From positions 43,551 to 107,550 of the forward strand of contig NZ_QZDT01000015.1 of NCBI RefSeq assembly GCF_009917485.1: a DNA stretch of 64,000 nt, in the 5' to 3' direction. The notes under the pieces are model-generated. The model ran no database searches. It was not told the origin of the DNA and worked only from the letters and a program-made list of their open reading frames with translations. This DNA comes from Parablautia muri (GTDB lineage: Bacteria; Bacillota; Clostridia; Lachnospirales; Lachnospiraceae). The translations under genes and the position numbers were made by a program. Of the stretch, positions 26,008 to 33,750 are shown one piece after another; position 1 is the first letter of the stretch; the number at the start of each line of letters is the position of its first letter.

Positions 26008-26688
26008 ATGCATTTAAAAAAAAGAATTTTGGCCTGTATCCTCCTGCTTATCATGTTGGCGGCCCTGTGCATTTATGGCGTAGCGCGTCAGCAAATCATT
26101 CCTACAATGGGGAAGCTTTCGGAAGATAAGGATGGGCGTAAGATAGCGCTTACCTTTGACGATGGCCCACATCCATATTATACGGAGCAGCTTCTTAAGG
26201 GGCTAAAGGAGCGGGATGCCAAGGCCACCTTTTTTATAACCGGGAAAAATGTGGAGGAATATCCGGAGATTGTAAAAAAAATATATGAGGATGGTCACCT
26301 GATAGGGAATCACACCTACAACCATACCCAGCTTACCTCCAAAAACACAGAGAGCTTCAAGGAAGAAATCATAAAGACCAACGAAGCCATTAAGCAGGTA
26401 ACCGGGGAGGATACCATTTATGTAAGGCCGCCCTATGGCAGCTGGAACAAGGAATTTGAAAAGGAGCTTAATATGTTTCCGGTGCTGTGGACCATTGACC
26501 CCCTTGACTGGTGCAGCAACAATGTATCCTGTATTGTGGATACGGTCTGCGCTAAGGCTGACGAAAATGAGATTATCCTGATGCACGACCAATATAAAAG
26601 CACGGTAACGGCGGCGCTTAAAATTGTGGACCAGCTGCAGAAGGAAGGGTATGAGTTTGTTACGGTGGATGAACTTTTATTTGATTAA
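26008..26688 (+). CDS. Polysaccharide deacetylase (NodB-type)
   Basis: Protein of 226 residues. An N-terminal hydrophobic segment (about 6-26) anchors or exports it. The NodB domain then shows motif 1 TFDDGPHPYYT (metal-binding Asp), motif 2 HTYNHTQL (metal-binding His pair), motif 3 RPPYGSWN and motif 5 ILMHD. Family members remove N- or O-acetyl groups from peptidoglycan or other glycans at the surface; PdaA-like or PgdA-like roles are possible. Start ATG 26008 has only a weak GGGGAAG far upstream. Confidence 0.9.
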   Translation: MHLKKRILACILLLIMLAALCIYGVARQQIIPTMGKLSEDKDGRKIALTFDDGPHPYYTEQLLKGLKERDAKATFFITGKNVEEYPEIVKKIYEDGHLIGNHTYNHTQLTSKNTESFKEEIIKTNEAIKQVTGEDTIYVRPPYGSWNKEFEKELNMFPVLWTIDPLDWCSNNVSCIVDTVCAKADENEIILMHDQYKSTVTAALKIVDQLQKEGYEFVTVDELLFD

Positions 26689-26715
26689 AGAGCTGATGCT
26701 TGTTCCTATGGAACA

Positions 26716-26757
26716 TGTTCTCACGGAATGCGCAGTAAATGCGCATTCCTGACCCGT
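26716..26757. repeat. Palindromic hairpin between deacetylase and carB
   Basis: Perfect 10-bp stem GGAATGCGCA with its complement (26725-26734 with 26740-26749) inside longer, imperfect TCACGG/CCGTGA arms. It resembles in style the H2 hairpins elsewhere but differs in sequence. No T run follows. Confidence 0.5.
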
Positions 26758-26807
26758 GAAAAGTAACGAATAGTTACCAAAAGTCAGCTGCACTTATAAG
26801 TTATTTA

Positions 26808-26836
26808 TTTACAGTTTCTTCTTGTAATGTTAAAAT
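26808..26836 (+). promoter_or_regulatory. carB promoter
   Basis: -35 TTTACA (26808-26813), 17-base spacer, -10 TAAAAT (26831-26836), about 65 bases before carB. No PyrR-type attenuator was recognised. Confidence 0.55.
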
Positions 26837-26900
26837 GGAGCACAGTAGCAGAAAAAGCGTACGGATAAAATTTGCGGCTTAATAAGAATGGAGGATGTTT

Positions 26901-29900
26901 ATGCCGAAAAGAACAGATATTCATAAGGTTTTAATTATTGGTTCGGGGCCTATTATCATTGGACAGGCCTGTGAGTTTGATTATTCGGGGACCCAGGCGT
27001 GTAAGGCTCTTAAAAAGCTGGGATATGAGATCGTATTGGTCAATTCTAATCCGGCAACCATCATGACAGACCCGGAAACAGCAGATGTGACTTATATTGA
27101 GCCGCTTAACGTAGAGCGGCTGACACAGATTATTGAAAAGGAACGCCCAGATGCACTTCTTCCTAACTTGGGAGGACAATCGGGGCTTAATTTGTGCGCG
27201 GAACTATATAACGCAGGAGTTCTGGACAAATATAACGTGAAGGTAATTGGTGTGCAGGTGGATGCCATTGAGCGGGGAGAAGACCGCATAGAGTTCAAAA
27301 AGACCATGAACAGCCTAGGGATTGAAATGGCACGCAGCGAGGTTGCCTATTCTGTGGAGGAGGCCCTTTCTATTGCTGAAAAGCTGGGATATCCGGTGGT
27401 CCTGCGTCCGGCTTATACCATGGGCGGAGCCGGGGGCGGCCTGGTTTATAATAAGGAAGAATTAAAGGTGGTATGTGCAAGAGGCTTGCAGGCAAGCCTG
27501 GTAGGACAGGTTTTGGTGGAAGAATCCATTTTAGGTTGGGAAGAATTAGAGCTGGAGGTGGTCCGGGATGCAGATAACAATATCATCACAGTCTGCTTTA
27601 TAGAAAATATCGACCCCCTTGGCGTGCATACGGGGGACTCTTTCTGCTCAGCGCCTATGCTGACGATTTCCGGGGAATGCCAAAAGAGATTGCAGGAGCA
27701 GGCCTATAAGATTGTGGAATCCGTGCAGGTAATCGGTGGAACCAACGTACAGTTTGCCCATGACCCGGTAAGCGACCGTATTATCGTAATTGAGATCAAT
27801 CCCCGTACCTCCCGTTCTTCGGCGCTGGCGTCCAAAGCGACCGGTTTTCCTATCGCCCTTGTTTCCGCTATGCTGGCAGCAGGCCTTACCTTAAAGGATA
27901 TTCCCTGCGGTAAGTACGGGACATTGGATAAATATGTACCGGATGGCGATTATGTGGTGATTAAGTTTGCCCGCTGGGCGTTTGAGAAGTTTAAGAAGGT
28001 GGAGGACAAGTTAGGAACCCAGATGCGCGCTGTGGGCGAGGTTATGAGCATTGGAAAGACTTATAAAGAGGCTTTCCAAAAGGCGATCCGCTCCCTGGAA
28101 ACAGGCCGGTATGGATTGGGGCATGCCAAGGATTTTGATACTTTATCAAAGGAAGAACTGCTCCAAAGACTGATCACGCCTTCAAGCGAGCGGCATTTCC
28201 TGATGTATGAGGCCCTGCGCAAAGGAGCAAGCGTAGAGGAAATTTACGAGATTACCAAGGTGAAGGCTTACTTTATCGAACAGATGAAGGAGCTGGTGGA
28301 GGAAGAAGAAGCCCTTATCAGATTCAAAGGAGGGCTGCCTGCGGATGAAATGCTGATTACCGCCAAAAAAGATGGATTTTCCGATAAGTATTTAAGTCAG
28401 CTGCTTGAAATCCCTGAAGAAGAAATCCGCGATAAGCGCCTTGAGCTGGGGGTGGAGGAGGCCTGGGAGGGCGTGCATGTGAGCGGAACGGAAAACAGCG
28501 CTTATTATTACTCCACCTACAACGCACCGGATGCAAATCCTGTCAGTGCGGACAAGCCCAAGATCATGATTTTGGGCGGCGGGCCTAACCGTATTGGTCA
28601 GGGAATTGAGTTTGATTATTGCTGTGTACATGCCTCCATAGCCCTTAAAAAGTTGGGTTTTGAGACCATTATTGTAAACTGTAACCCGGAAACCGTGTCA
28701 ACGGATTATGATGTTTCGGACAAGCTGTATTTTGAACCTTTGACCCTTGAGGACGTTTTAAGCATTTATAAAAAAGAAAAGCCTCTGGGGGTGATTGCCC
28801 AGTTTGGCGGACAGACGCCTTTAAATCTGGCATCAGATCTGGAAAAGAATGGGGTAAAGATTTTAGGCACTTCTCCTTCTGTCATTGACCTTGCGGAGGA
28901 CCGGGATCAGTTCCGTGAAATGATGGAAAAGCTGGAAATTCCCATGCCGGAATCAGGGATGGCGGTCAATGTGGAAGAAGCCCTTGCCATTGCAAAGAAA
29001 ATCGGTTATCCAGTCATGGTGCGCCCTTCCTATGTGTTAGGGGGCAGAGGCATGGAGGTGGTTTATGATGATGAGAGCATGACAGAGTACATGAATGCGG
29101 CGGTGGGTGTCACACCGGACAGGCCTATTTTGATTGACCGGTTTTTAAGCCATGCCATGGAATGCGAGGCGGATGCCATCAGCGATGGGGAGAGGGTTTT
29201 CGTGCCGGCCGTTATGGAGCACATAGAGCTTGCAGGCATCCATTCCGGCGACTCGGCATGTATCATTCCCTCCGTGCATATTCCGGATGAACTGGTTAAG
29301 ACCATTAAGGAATACACGAAAAGGATAGCGGCAAAGATGCATGTTAAAGGGCTTATGAATATGCAGTACGCGATTGAAAACGGAAAGGTATTTGTGCTTG
29401 AGGCAAATCCCAGAGCCTCCCGGACGGTGCCGCTGGTCTCAAAAGTCTGCAATATCCGTATGGTACATCTTGCAACGGATATTATTACCTCTGAAATGAC
29501 GGGACGCCCTTCCCCAATTTCGAATATGAAAGAACAGGTGATTCCCAACTATGGGGTAAAAGAAGCGGTATTTCCTTTCAATATGTTCCCGGAGGTTGAC
29601 CCCATTTTAGGTCCGGAGATGCGTTCCACCGGTGAAGCCCTTGGCATGTCGAGTTCCTATGGCGAAGCCTATTATAAGGCCCAGGAGGCAGTGCAGTCAA
29701 AGCTGCCTGTTGAGGGGACAGTGCTCATTTCCGTGAACAAAAAGGACAAGGACGAAGTGGTGGAGGTTGCCAGAAGCCTTGCAGGAGACGGATTCAAAAT
29801 TGTGGCAACGGAAGGAACCTGCAATCTTTTGAATGAAGCGGGAATCAAGGCCGAGATGGCAAAGAAGCTTTTTGAGGGCCGGCCCAATGTGGGGGATATG

Positions 29901-30125
29901 ATTACCAATGGAGATTTCGATTTGATCATCAATTCCCCTGTGGGAAAAGACAGCATTTATGATGACAGTTATTTGCGCAAGGCGGCAATCAAGGCCAAGG
30001 CTCCTTATATTACCACCGTTGCGGCTGCAAGGGTTGCGGCGGAAGGGATTCATTATGTGAAAACCCACGCAAGCAGCCAAGTTAAATCCTTACAGGAGCT
30101 GCATGGGGAAATTTATGAGAAATAA
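26901..30125 (+). CDS. carB: Carbamoyl-phosphate synthase large subunit
   Basis: Full-length large subunit of 1074 residues that makes carbamoyl phosphate for pyrimidines and arginine. Two homologous ATP-grasp halves are visible: LIIGSGPIIIGQACEFDYSG opens the carboxyphosphate half and MILGGGPNRIGQGIEFDYCC the carbamoyl-phosphate half. An oligomerisation segment lies between them, and the C-terminal MGS-like allosteric domain includes ATEGTCNLL and NSPVGKDS. ATG 26901 is chosen because GGAGG ends 6 bases before it. The small glutaminase subunit gene carA is not adjacent, so it must be elsewhere. A terminator follows about 100 bases downstream. Confidence 0.97.
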   Translation: MPKRTDIHKVLIIGSGPIIIGQACEFDYSGTQACKALKKLGYEIVLVNSNPATIMTDPETADVTYIEPLNVERLTQIIEKERPDALLPNLGGQSGLNLCAELYNAGVLDKYNVKVIGVQVDAIERGEDRIEFKKTMNSLGIEMARSEVAYSVEEALSIAEKLGYPVVLRPAYTMGGAGGGLVYNKEELKVVCARGLQASLVGQVLVEESILGWEELELEVVRDADNNIITVCFIENIDPLGVHTGDSFCSAPMLTISGECQKRLQEQAYKIVESVQVIGGTNVQFAHDPVSDRIIVIEINPRTSRSSALASKATGFPIALVSAMLAAGLTLKDIPCGKYGTLDKYVPDGDYVVIKFARWAFEKFKKVEDKLGTQMRAVGEVMSIGKTYKEAFQKAIRSLETGRYGLGHAKDFDTLSKEELLQRLITPSSERHFLMYEALRKGASVEEIYEITKVKAYFIEQMKELVEEEEALIRFKGGLPADEMLITAKKDGFSDKYLSQLLEIPEEEIRDKRLELGVEEAWEGVHVSGTENSAYYYSTYNAPDANPVSADKPKIMILGGGPNRIGQGIEFDYCCVHASIALKKLGFETIIVNCNPETVSTDYDVSDKLYFEPLTLEDVLSIYKKEKPLGVIAQFGGQTPLNLASDLEKNGVKILGTSPSVIDLAEDRDQFREMMEKLEIPMPESGMAVNVEEALAIAKKIGYPVMVRPSYVLGGRGMEVVYDDESMTEYMNAAVGVTPDRPILIDRFLSHAMECEADAISDGERVFVPAVMEHIELAGIHSGDSACIIPSVHIPDELVKTIKEYTKRIAAKMHVKGLMNMQYAIENGKVFVLEANPRASRTVPLVSKVCNIRMVHLATDIITSEMTGRPSPISNMKEQVIPNYGVKEAVFPFNMFPEVDPILGPEMRSTGEALGMSSSYGEAYYKAQEAVQSKLPVEGTVLISVNKKDKDEVVEVARSLAGDGFKIVATEGTCNLLNEAGIKAEMAKKLFEGRPNVGDMITNGDFDLIINSPVGKDSIYDDSYLRKAAIKAKAPYITTVAAARVAAEGIHYVKTHASSQVKSLQELHGEIYEK

Positions 30126-30226
30126 TTGTATGAAGCAGGTTTATCCAACTTTGATGAAATGCAAACAATGGTTCCGAACAGTTGCATTTGGCAAGTGCTC
30201 CGGATTTGGGAATTTTTAGTGTTAAA

Positions 30227-30269
30227 AAATCCGCCCTATTCCATATCACCTTTGGAGGAGGGCGGATTT
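30227..30269. terminator. Terminator between carB and the toxin-antitoxin pair
   Basis: Perfect 11-bp GC-rich stem (30227-30237 with 30259-30269), 21-base loop, A-rich on the left and T-rich on the right. It can serve both carB and the convergent toxin-antitoxin operon. Confidence 0.75.
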
Positions 30270-30304
30270 CTCATAATACAGAAAAAATCGGAGCTCTGCT
30301 ATTT

Positions 30305-30532
30305 TTATGCGGCGCTGCTATAGTTTACAATAGAAATTTCCTGTGAAAATTGTTTTGCTTGTTCTGTGAGCTGTTCTAAACGCTTGATAACATCGCCTGT
30401 GTAGATGATTTCATTACATTCCGTACATTTATAGCAGGGAACATTTCTAACAATTAAGAGGCATTTCCCTAAATCCGTTACGCTTGTTGTGTATCCTTTT
30501 TCAGCTTTTGCCCCACACGCTATACATACCAT
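30305..30532 (-). CDS. YgiT-type zinc-finger protein, putative antitoxin
   Basis: Small protein of 75 residues with an MqsA/YgiT-type zinc finger: CIAC (Cys3, Cys6) and CTEC (Cys36, Cys39), with KCLLIVRNVPCYKC between. Full MqsA antitoxins carry a C-terminal HTH for DNA binding; it is absent here. It follows the DUF4258 gene after 2 bases, which is the usual arrangement of this toxin-antitoxin class, with the toxin gene first. ATG 30532 is chosen because AAAGAGGTG lies 8 bases ahead; a GTG at 30541 would overlap the upstream stop. Confidence 0.85.
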   Translation of the reverse strand: MVCIACGAKAEKGYTTSVTDLGKCLLIVRNVPCYKCTECNEIIYTGDVIKRLEQLTEQAKQFSQEISIVNYSSAA

Positions 30533-30534
30533 AG

Positions 30535-30849
30535 TTAACACCTCTTTCTTGTTCTTAAATCATTTTCCCACATAGTGGGATTGGGAAAATATGCAGTTAT
30601 CAGATATATAAAATCTGTGTCACAGCTTGCAACTATGTGAATATATTTTGATTTCACAGAAAAGCCCAATATCAGACAGCTTGGCAATGGCCTGTCATCC
30701 GAATACTGCTTAATGATTTCTCCGGAATTGATGCCGTTTACGATATCATCAATATTAAGATGCCGTTCATATAAACGTATTCGGGCATGTTCTGTTACCG
30801 CTATATTTTCGGGTTTGTTCAAGGCCTTTAATTGTTCTATCGTAATCAT
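30535..30849 (-). CDS. DUF4258 protein, putative toxin
   Basis: Protein of 104 residues of the DUF4258 family. The RelE/MqsR-like core is suggested by VTEHARIRLYERHLNIDDIV, in which the TxHAxxRxxxR pattern is the hallmark, and by a DRPLPSCLILGF strand followed by HIVASCDTDFIYLITAY. The family is generally paired with YgiT-type antitoxins, as here; the expected activity is an RNase but this is not shown. The promoter lies at 30879-30906 on the minus strand. Likely a mobile or accessory pair. Confidence 0.82.
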   Translation of the reverse strand: MITIEQLKALNKPENIAVTEHARIRLYERHLNIDDIVNGINSGEIIKQYSDDRPLPSCLILGFSVKSKYIHIVASCDTDFIYLITAYFPNPTMWENDLRTRKRC

Positions 30850-30878
30850 ATTATACCAACTTTTCTAGAGATATTCTT

Positions 30879-30906
30879 ATTATAGCAAATCCCATATTTT
30901 TTTCAA
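30879..30906 (-). promoter_or_regulatory. Promoter of the toxin-antitoxin operon
   Basis: Minus-strand -35 TTGAAA (30901-30906), 16-base spacer, perfect -10 TATAAT (30879-30884), about 30 bases before the DUF4258 start. Confidence 0.65.
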
Positions 30907-30999
30907 GATTCACTAAAAATTACTATTCCCAAAAAAATTTCTTAAAACACTTGCTTGTGACGTAGGGTAATGAGATACACTATGAGCAGGAGGTGTGAC

Positions 31000-31800
31000 A
31001 TGGACAAATATAAAGCGATACCACAAGGCTATATGACGGTTGGCGAAGCGGCAAAAAAGATGGACGTCACCGTACGCACATTACAGCATTATGACAGGAC
31101 AGGATTGCTTTCGCCTTCCACCATGAGCGAAGGAGGCCGCAGGCTATATACAGATAAGGATATGGTAAAACTACATCAGATCTTATCGCTCAAACGTTTA
31201 GGTTTCTCTCTGGACGATATAAAGAACCGGCTGATTTCCCTTGATACACCGGCTGAAATTGCTGATGTTTTGGAAAAACAAGCGGTTGCTGTCCGGCAAA
31301 AAATAGAGAGCCTGTCCGAATCGTTGCGGGAGCTGGAAGGGTTACGGGAAGAAGTCCTTCAAATGCAGTCGGTCAATTTCAAAAAGTACGCCGACATCAT
31401 TGTGAATCTGCAGATGGAAAATGATTTTTATTGGCTGATTAAACACTTTGATGACCAGACCCTTGACCACATCCGCAGCCGTTTTGATAAGGACAGCGGA
31501 AGGGTATTCATGGACACCTTCATACAGCTTCAAAATGAAGCGATAAGGCTCCAAAATGCGGGTGTTCCTGGGGACAGTGATGAGGGGCAGAGCTTTGCAA
31601 AAGCTTATTGGGATATGATAATGGATTTCACAGACGGAGATATGAGTATGCTCCCAAAGCTCATTGAATTAGGGCGATTTGAGGGTACAGACCCAAAATG
31701 GAAAGAGAAGCAAAACCTTGCCAATCGTTATGTTGAGCAGGCATTGGGTTTTTACTTTTCCCAATCAGGCATTGATCCATTTCAGGAGGGCGGAGAATGA
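31000..31800 (+). CDS. MerR-family transcriptional regulator
   Basis: Regulator of 266 residues. The N-terminal winged HTH (about 9-75) reads TVGEAAKKMDVTVRTLQHYD with GLLSPSTMSEGGRRLYTDKD, typical of MerR. A coiled coil (about 85-118) follows, and the C-terminal part resembles a TipAS-like effector domain, which binds drugs. ATG 31000 is selected because AGGAGG ends 6 bases before it. It overlaps the following ABC ATPase gene by four bases and probably controls the operon itself, activating an exporter when a toxic ligand is bound. Confidence 0.88.
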   Translation: MDKYKAIPQGYMTVGEAAKKMDVTVRTLQHYDRTGLLSPSTMSEGGRRLYTDKDMVKLHQILSLKRLGFSLDDIKNRLISLDTPAEIADVLEKQAVAVRQKIESLSESLRELEGLREEVLQMQSVNFKKYADIIVNLQMENDFYWLIKHFDDQTLDHIRSRFDKDSGRVFMDTFIQLQNEAIRLQNAGVPGDSDEGQSFAKAYWDMIMDFTDGDMSMLPKLIELGRFEGTDPKWKEKQNLANRYVEQALGFYFSQSGIDPFQEGGE

Positions 31801-32606
31801 ACGAAGCTATAAAAATAAGCAGCTTAAAGAAAAGTTACGGAACGCATCTTGTGCTGAATGGCTTAGATATTTGCGTACGGCAGGGTGAGGTTTTTGCTCT
31901 GCTTGGCGTAAACGGCGCAGGTAAGACTACGCTGCTTGAATGTATCGAGGGCCTAAGAAAATATGACAGCGGAAACATCGCTATAATTGGCAAGGTGGGC
32001 ATCCAATTACAATCGGCTTCTTTGCCGGGGCATATGAAAGCATTAGAAGCTGTTAAGCTGTTTGCAAAATGGAATAAAGTTGCGCTTGATAATACAATGC
32101 TTGGCGCTCTTGGCATCCTTGACTTTTCCCAAAAGCAGTATTATCAATTATCCACCGGCCAGAAGAGGCGGCTTCATTTGGCCCTTGCCCTGATGCGGAA
32201 TCCGGATATCCTTTTCCTGGATGAACCAACCGCAGGGCTTGACGTTGAAGGACGGGTGTCTTTACATGAACAAATCCGGCAGTTAAAAGAAGCTGGAAAG
32301 ACAATCATATTAACAAGCCACGATATGGCCGAGGTTGAGAATTTGTGTGATCGGATGGCCATTCTTTCCGGAGGCAGGATTTCCTTTATTGGAACCATCA
32401 AGCAGCTGAATGAAACAGTGGGGAAACACTATACCATCACCATTCAAACCGAATCCGGCACTGGAAAATATGCGTCTGATAATATCGGGGAAACTTTACT
32501 TGCACTGCTTACAGAGTACAGGGAAAAAGGGGAAACGATTTTAGATATTCAGATTGACCGCGGTTCATTGGAACAGCACTTTATGAAAATTGCAAAGGGG
32601 GAATGA
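31797..32606 (+). CDS. ABC transporter ATP-binding protein (drug-export type)
   Basis: ATPase of 269 residues: Walker A GVNGAGKTT, Q-loop GIQLQSAS, signature LSTGQKRRLHLA, Walker B ILFLDEPTAGLD, and switch His in ILTSHD. The signature is LSTGQ rather than LSGGQ. The C-terminal tail (about 215-269) is an extra domain common in ABC-2 exporters such as CcmA/DrrA types. It is coupled to the MerR gene upstream (ATGA) and to its permease three bases downstream. Confidence 0.93.
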   Translation: MNEAIKISSLKKSYGTHLVLNGLDICVRQGEVFALLGVNGAGKTTLLECIEGLRKYDSGNIAIIGKVGIQLQSASLPGHMKALEAVKLFAKWNKVALDNTMLGALGILDFSQKQYYQLSTGQKRRLHLALALMRNPDILFLDEPTAGLDVEGRVSLHEQIRQLKEAGKTIILTSHDMAEVENLCDRMAILSGGRISFIGTIKQLNETVGKHYTITIQTESGTGKYASDNIGETLLALLTEYREKGETILDIQIDRGSLEQHFMKIAKGE

Positions 32607-32609
32607 GAA

Positions 32610-33323
32610 ATGGGCGCTTTTTTATATGGAGTTTCTTTACAGTGGAAGTTAGATATACGGAGTAAGACATTACTCATTACCTGCTATATTGTTCCTTTAC
32701 TATTTTTTGCAATCATGGGCGGCATATTCACATCGGTTCTGCCAGAAGCAAGGGATACACTGATTCAATCTATGACTGTATTTGGTGTGACGATGGGCGC
32801 GCTGATTGGCCTGCCTCCTTCCCTTGTTGAAATTTATAGCAGCGATATAAAAAAGGTTTATAAAGCGAACGGTGTTCCATTATACCTGGGTATTGCATTG
32901 ACCAATATATCGGCGTTTGTTCATCTGCTTCTTATGAGCATGATCCTGTATATTGCTGCGCCGCTTGCGTTCAATGCCCAAATACCAAAAAAACCGGGGA
33001 TGTACTTTATCTTCCTTGCCATTTTTATTGTGGTATCGCTCAGCATAGCCAGTATCATTGGTTTGGCTGTAAAAGACCAGGCGAAAACTTCCATGTTTTC
33101 CATCATTGTTTTTGTTCCCTCCACCATGCTTTCGGGGATTATGTTTCCGGTTGAAATGCTCCCCCCAATATTTAAAACAATGGGAAAAGCGTTTCCGGCT
33201 TCATGGGGATACGGGCTGATGACAGATAGCGCTTTTCAATTTGACAAGCTGTTGCCATTGTCAGTGATTTTTGTTTTGGCTGTTTGTCTGTGTGTTGTAC
33301 TGCTGCACAAGATTGATAAATAA
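32610..33323 (+). CDS. ABC-2 type transporter permease
   Basis: Membrane protein of 237 residues with six hydrophobic helices, the permease of the MerR-ABC exporter operon. Segments TLLITCYIVPLLFFAIMGG, IFLAIFIVVSLSIASIIGL and FVPSTMLSGIMFPVEMLPP fit the ABC-2 family, the last being its most typical motif. Starts three bases after the ATPase stop, with GGGGGAATGAGAA as the ribosome binding site. Substrate unknown, probably a drug, peptide or lipid-like compound. Confidence 0.88.
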   Translation: MGAFLYGVSLQWKLDIRSKTLLITCYIVPLLFFAIMGGIFTSVLPEARDTLIQSMTVFGVTMGALIGLPPSLVEIYSSDIKKVYKANGVPLYLGIALTNISAFVHLLLMSMILYIAAPLAFNAQIPKKPGMYFIFLAIFIVVSLSIASIIGLAVKDQAKTSMFSIIVFVPSTMLSGIMFPVEMLPPIFKTMGKAFPASWGYGLMTDSAFQFDKLLPLSVIFVLAVCLCVVLLHKIDK

Positions 33324-33459
33324 TAAAACTATACGAGAGTTTCCATACTTTATCGGCCTTAGACTGCCTGAGCTTTGACGCTTACAAAGCGGGATATTTA
33401 CTGGATAATAGAGTATAAATTTTTGTTTTATTTCCATAATTATCAGGATGCAGCTATTG

Positions 33460-33570
33460 ACAGTCCGAAATTTTCACGTTACAATACTTTTGCTGTAAAA
33501 AGCTGTTTCACGGAGCGTGGCGGTGTTTGTTACGTTAAGCTGGCCCGCGGAGTGTGAGAGAGTATGTTGT
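33460..33570 (+). repeat. 37-bp tandem repeat, locus 1
   Basis: Three consecutive 37-bp units: a degenerate one (33460-33496), then 33497-33533 and 33534-33570. The last two share an AAGCTG start, CGGAGYGTG in the middle and a TTGT-rich end. The same unit, also in threes, is at 35757-35866 and, inverted, at 55188-55298. Confidence 0.75.
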
Positions 33571-33675
33571 CATGAAGGCAACAGGGTGCAAGAATGCACC
33601 GGAAAGTTAAGCTTCAGAAGTGAAAAGCTGAATGGATGTTATTGGGTTTCATATTATGTATGTAAATGGCAGAAG

Positions 33676-33714
33676 CCGTTTGACGTGTAAGAATACATGT
33701 CAAATGGTTTTTTT
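33676..33714 (+). terminator. Intrinsic terminator or attenuator before the binding-protein gene
   Basis: 14-bp stem with two G-U pairs (33676-33689 with 33694-33707), four-base loop, seven T. Its last T is 36 bases before the next ATG, so it is too far from the upstream operon to be only that operon's end. It could attenuate the downstream gene. Confidence 0.7.
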
Positions 33715-33750
33715 CTGCTTTAAAAAGTTATGGCAACATGGAGGGCGGAT

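Larger units (their letters stand above)
33324..33750. other. Repeat-rich intergenic region and structured leader
   Basis: 427 bases without a gene I accept. In order: a segment of about 60 bases shared with 54925-54990 (33380-33450), three 37-bp tandem units (33460-33570), a stretch of small hairpins (33571-33650) and a strong intrinsic terminator (33676-33714) just before the binding-protein gene. Confidence 0.7.

Noticed and set aside
30126..30323. 65-codon frame after carB
   Set aside because: It runs through the terminator hairpin and has no ribosome binding site.
33460..33570. CRISPR-like array of 37-bp units
   Set aside because: Units are directly adjacent with no spacers, diverge from each other, and there are no cas genes in the window.
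33571..33665. Similarity of GGAAAGTTAAGCTTC and ATGGATGTTATTGGG to conserved parts of 5S rRNA
   Set aside because: The helices of 5S rRNA cannot be formed by the flanks and only short loop segments match; treated as a structured leader instead.
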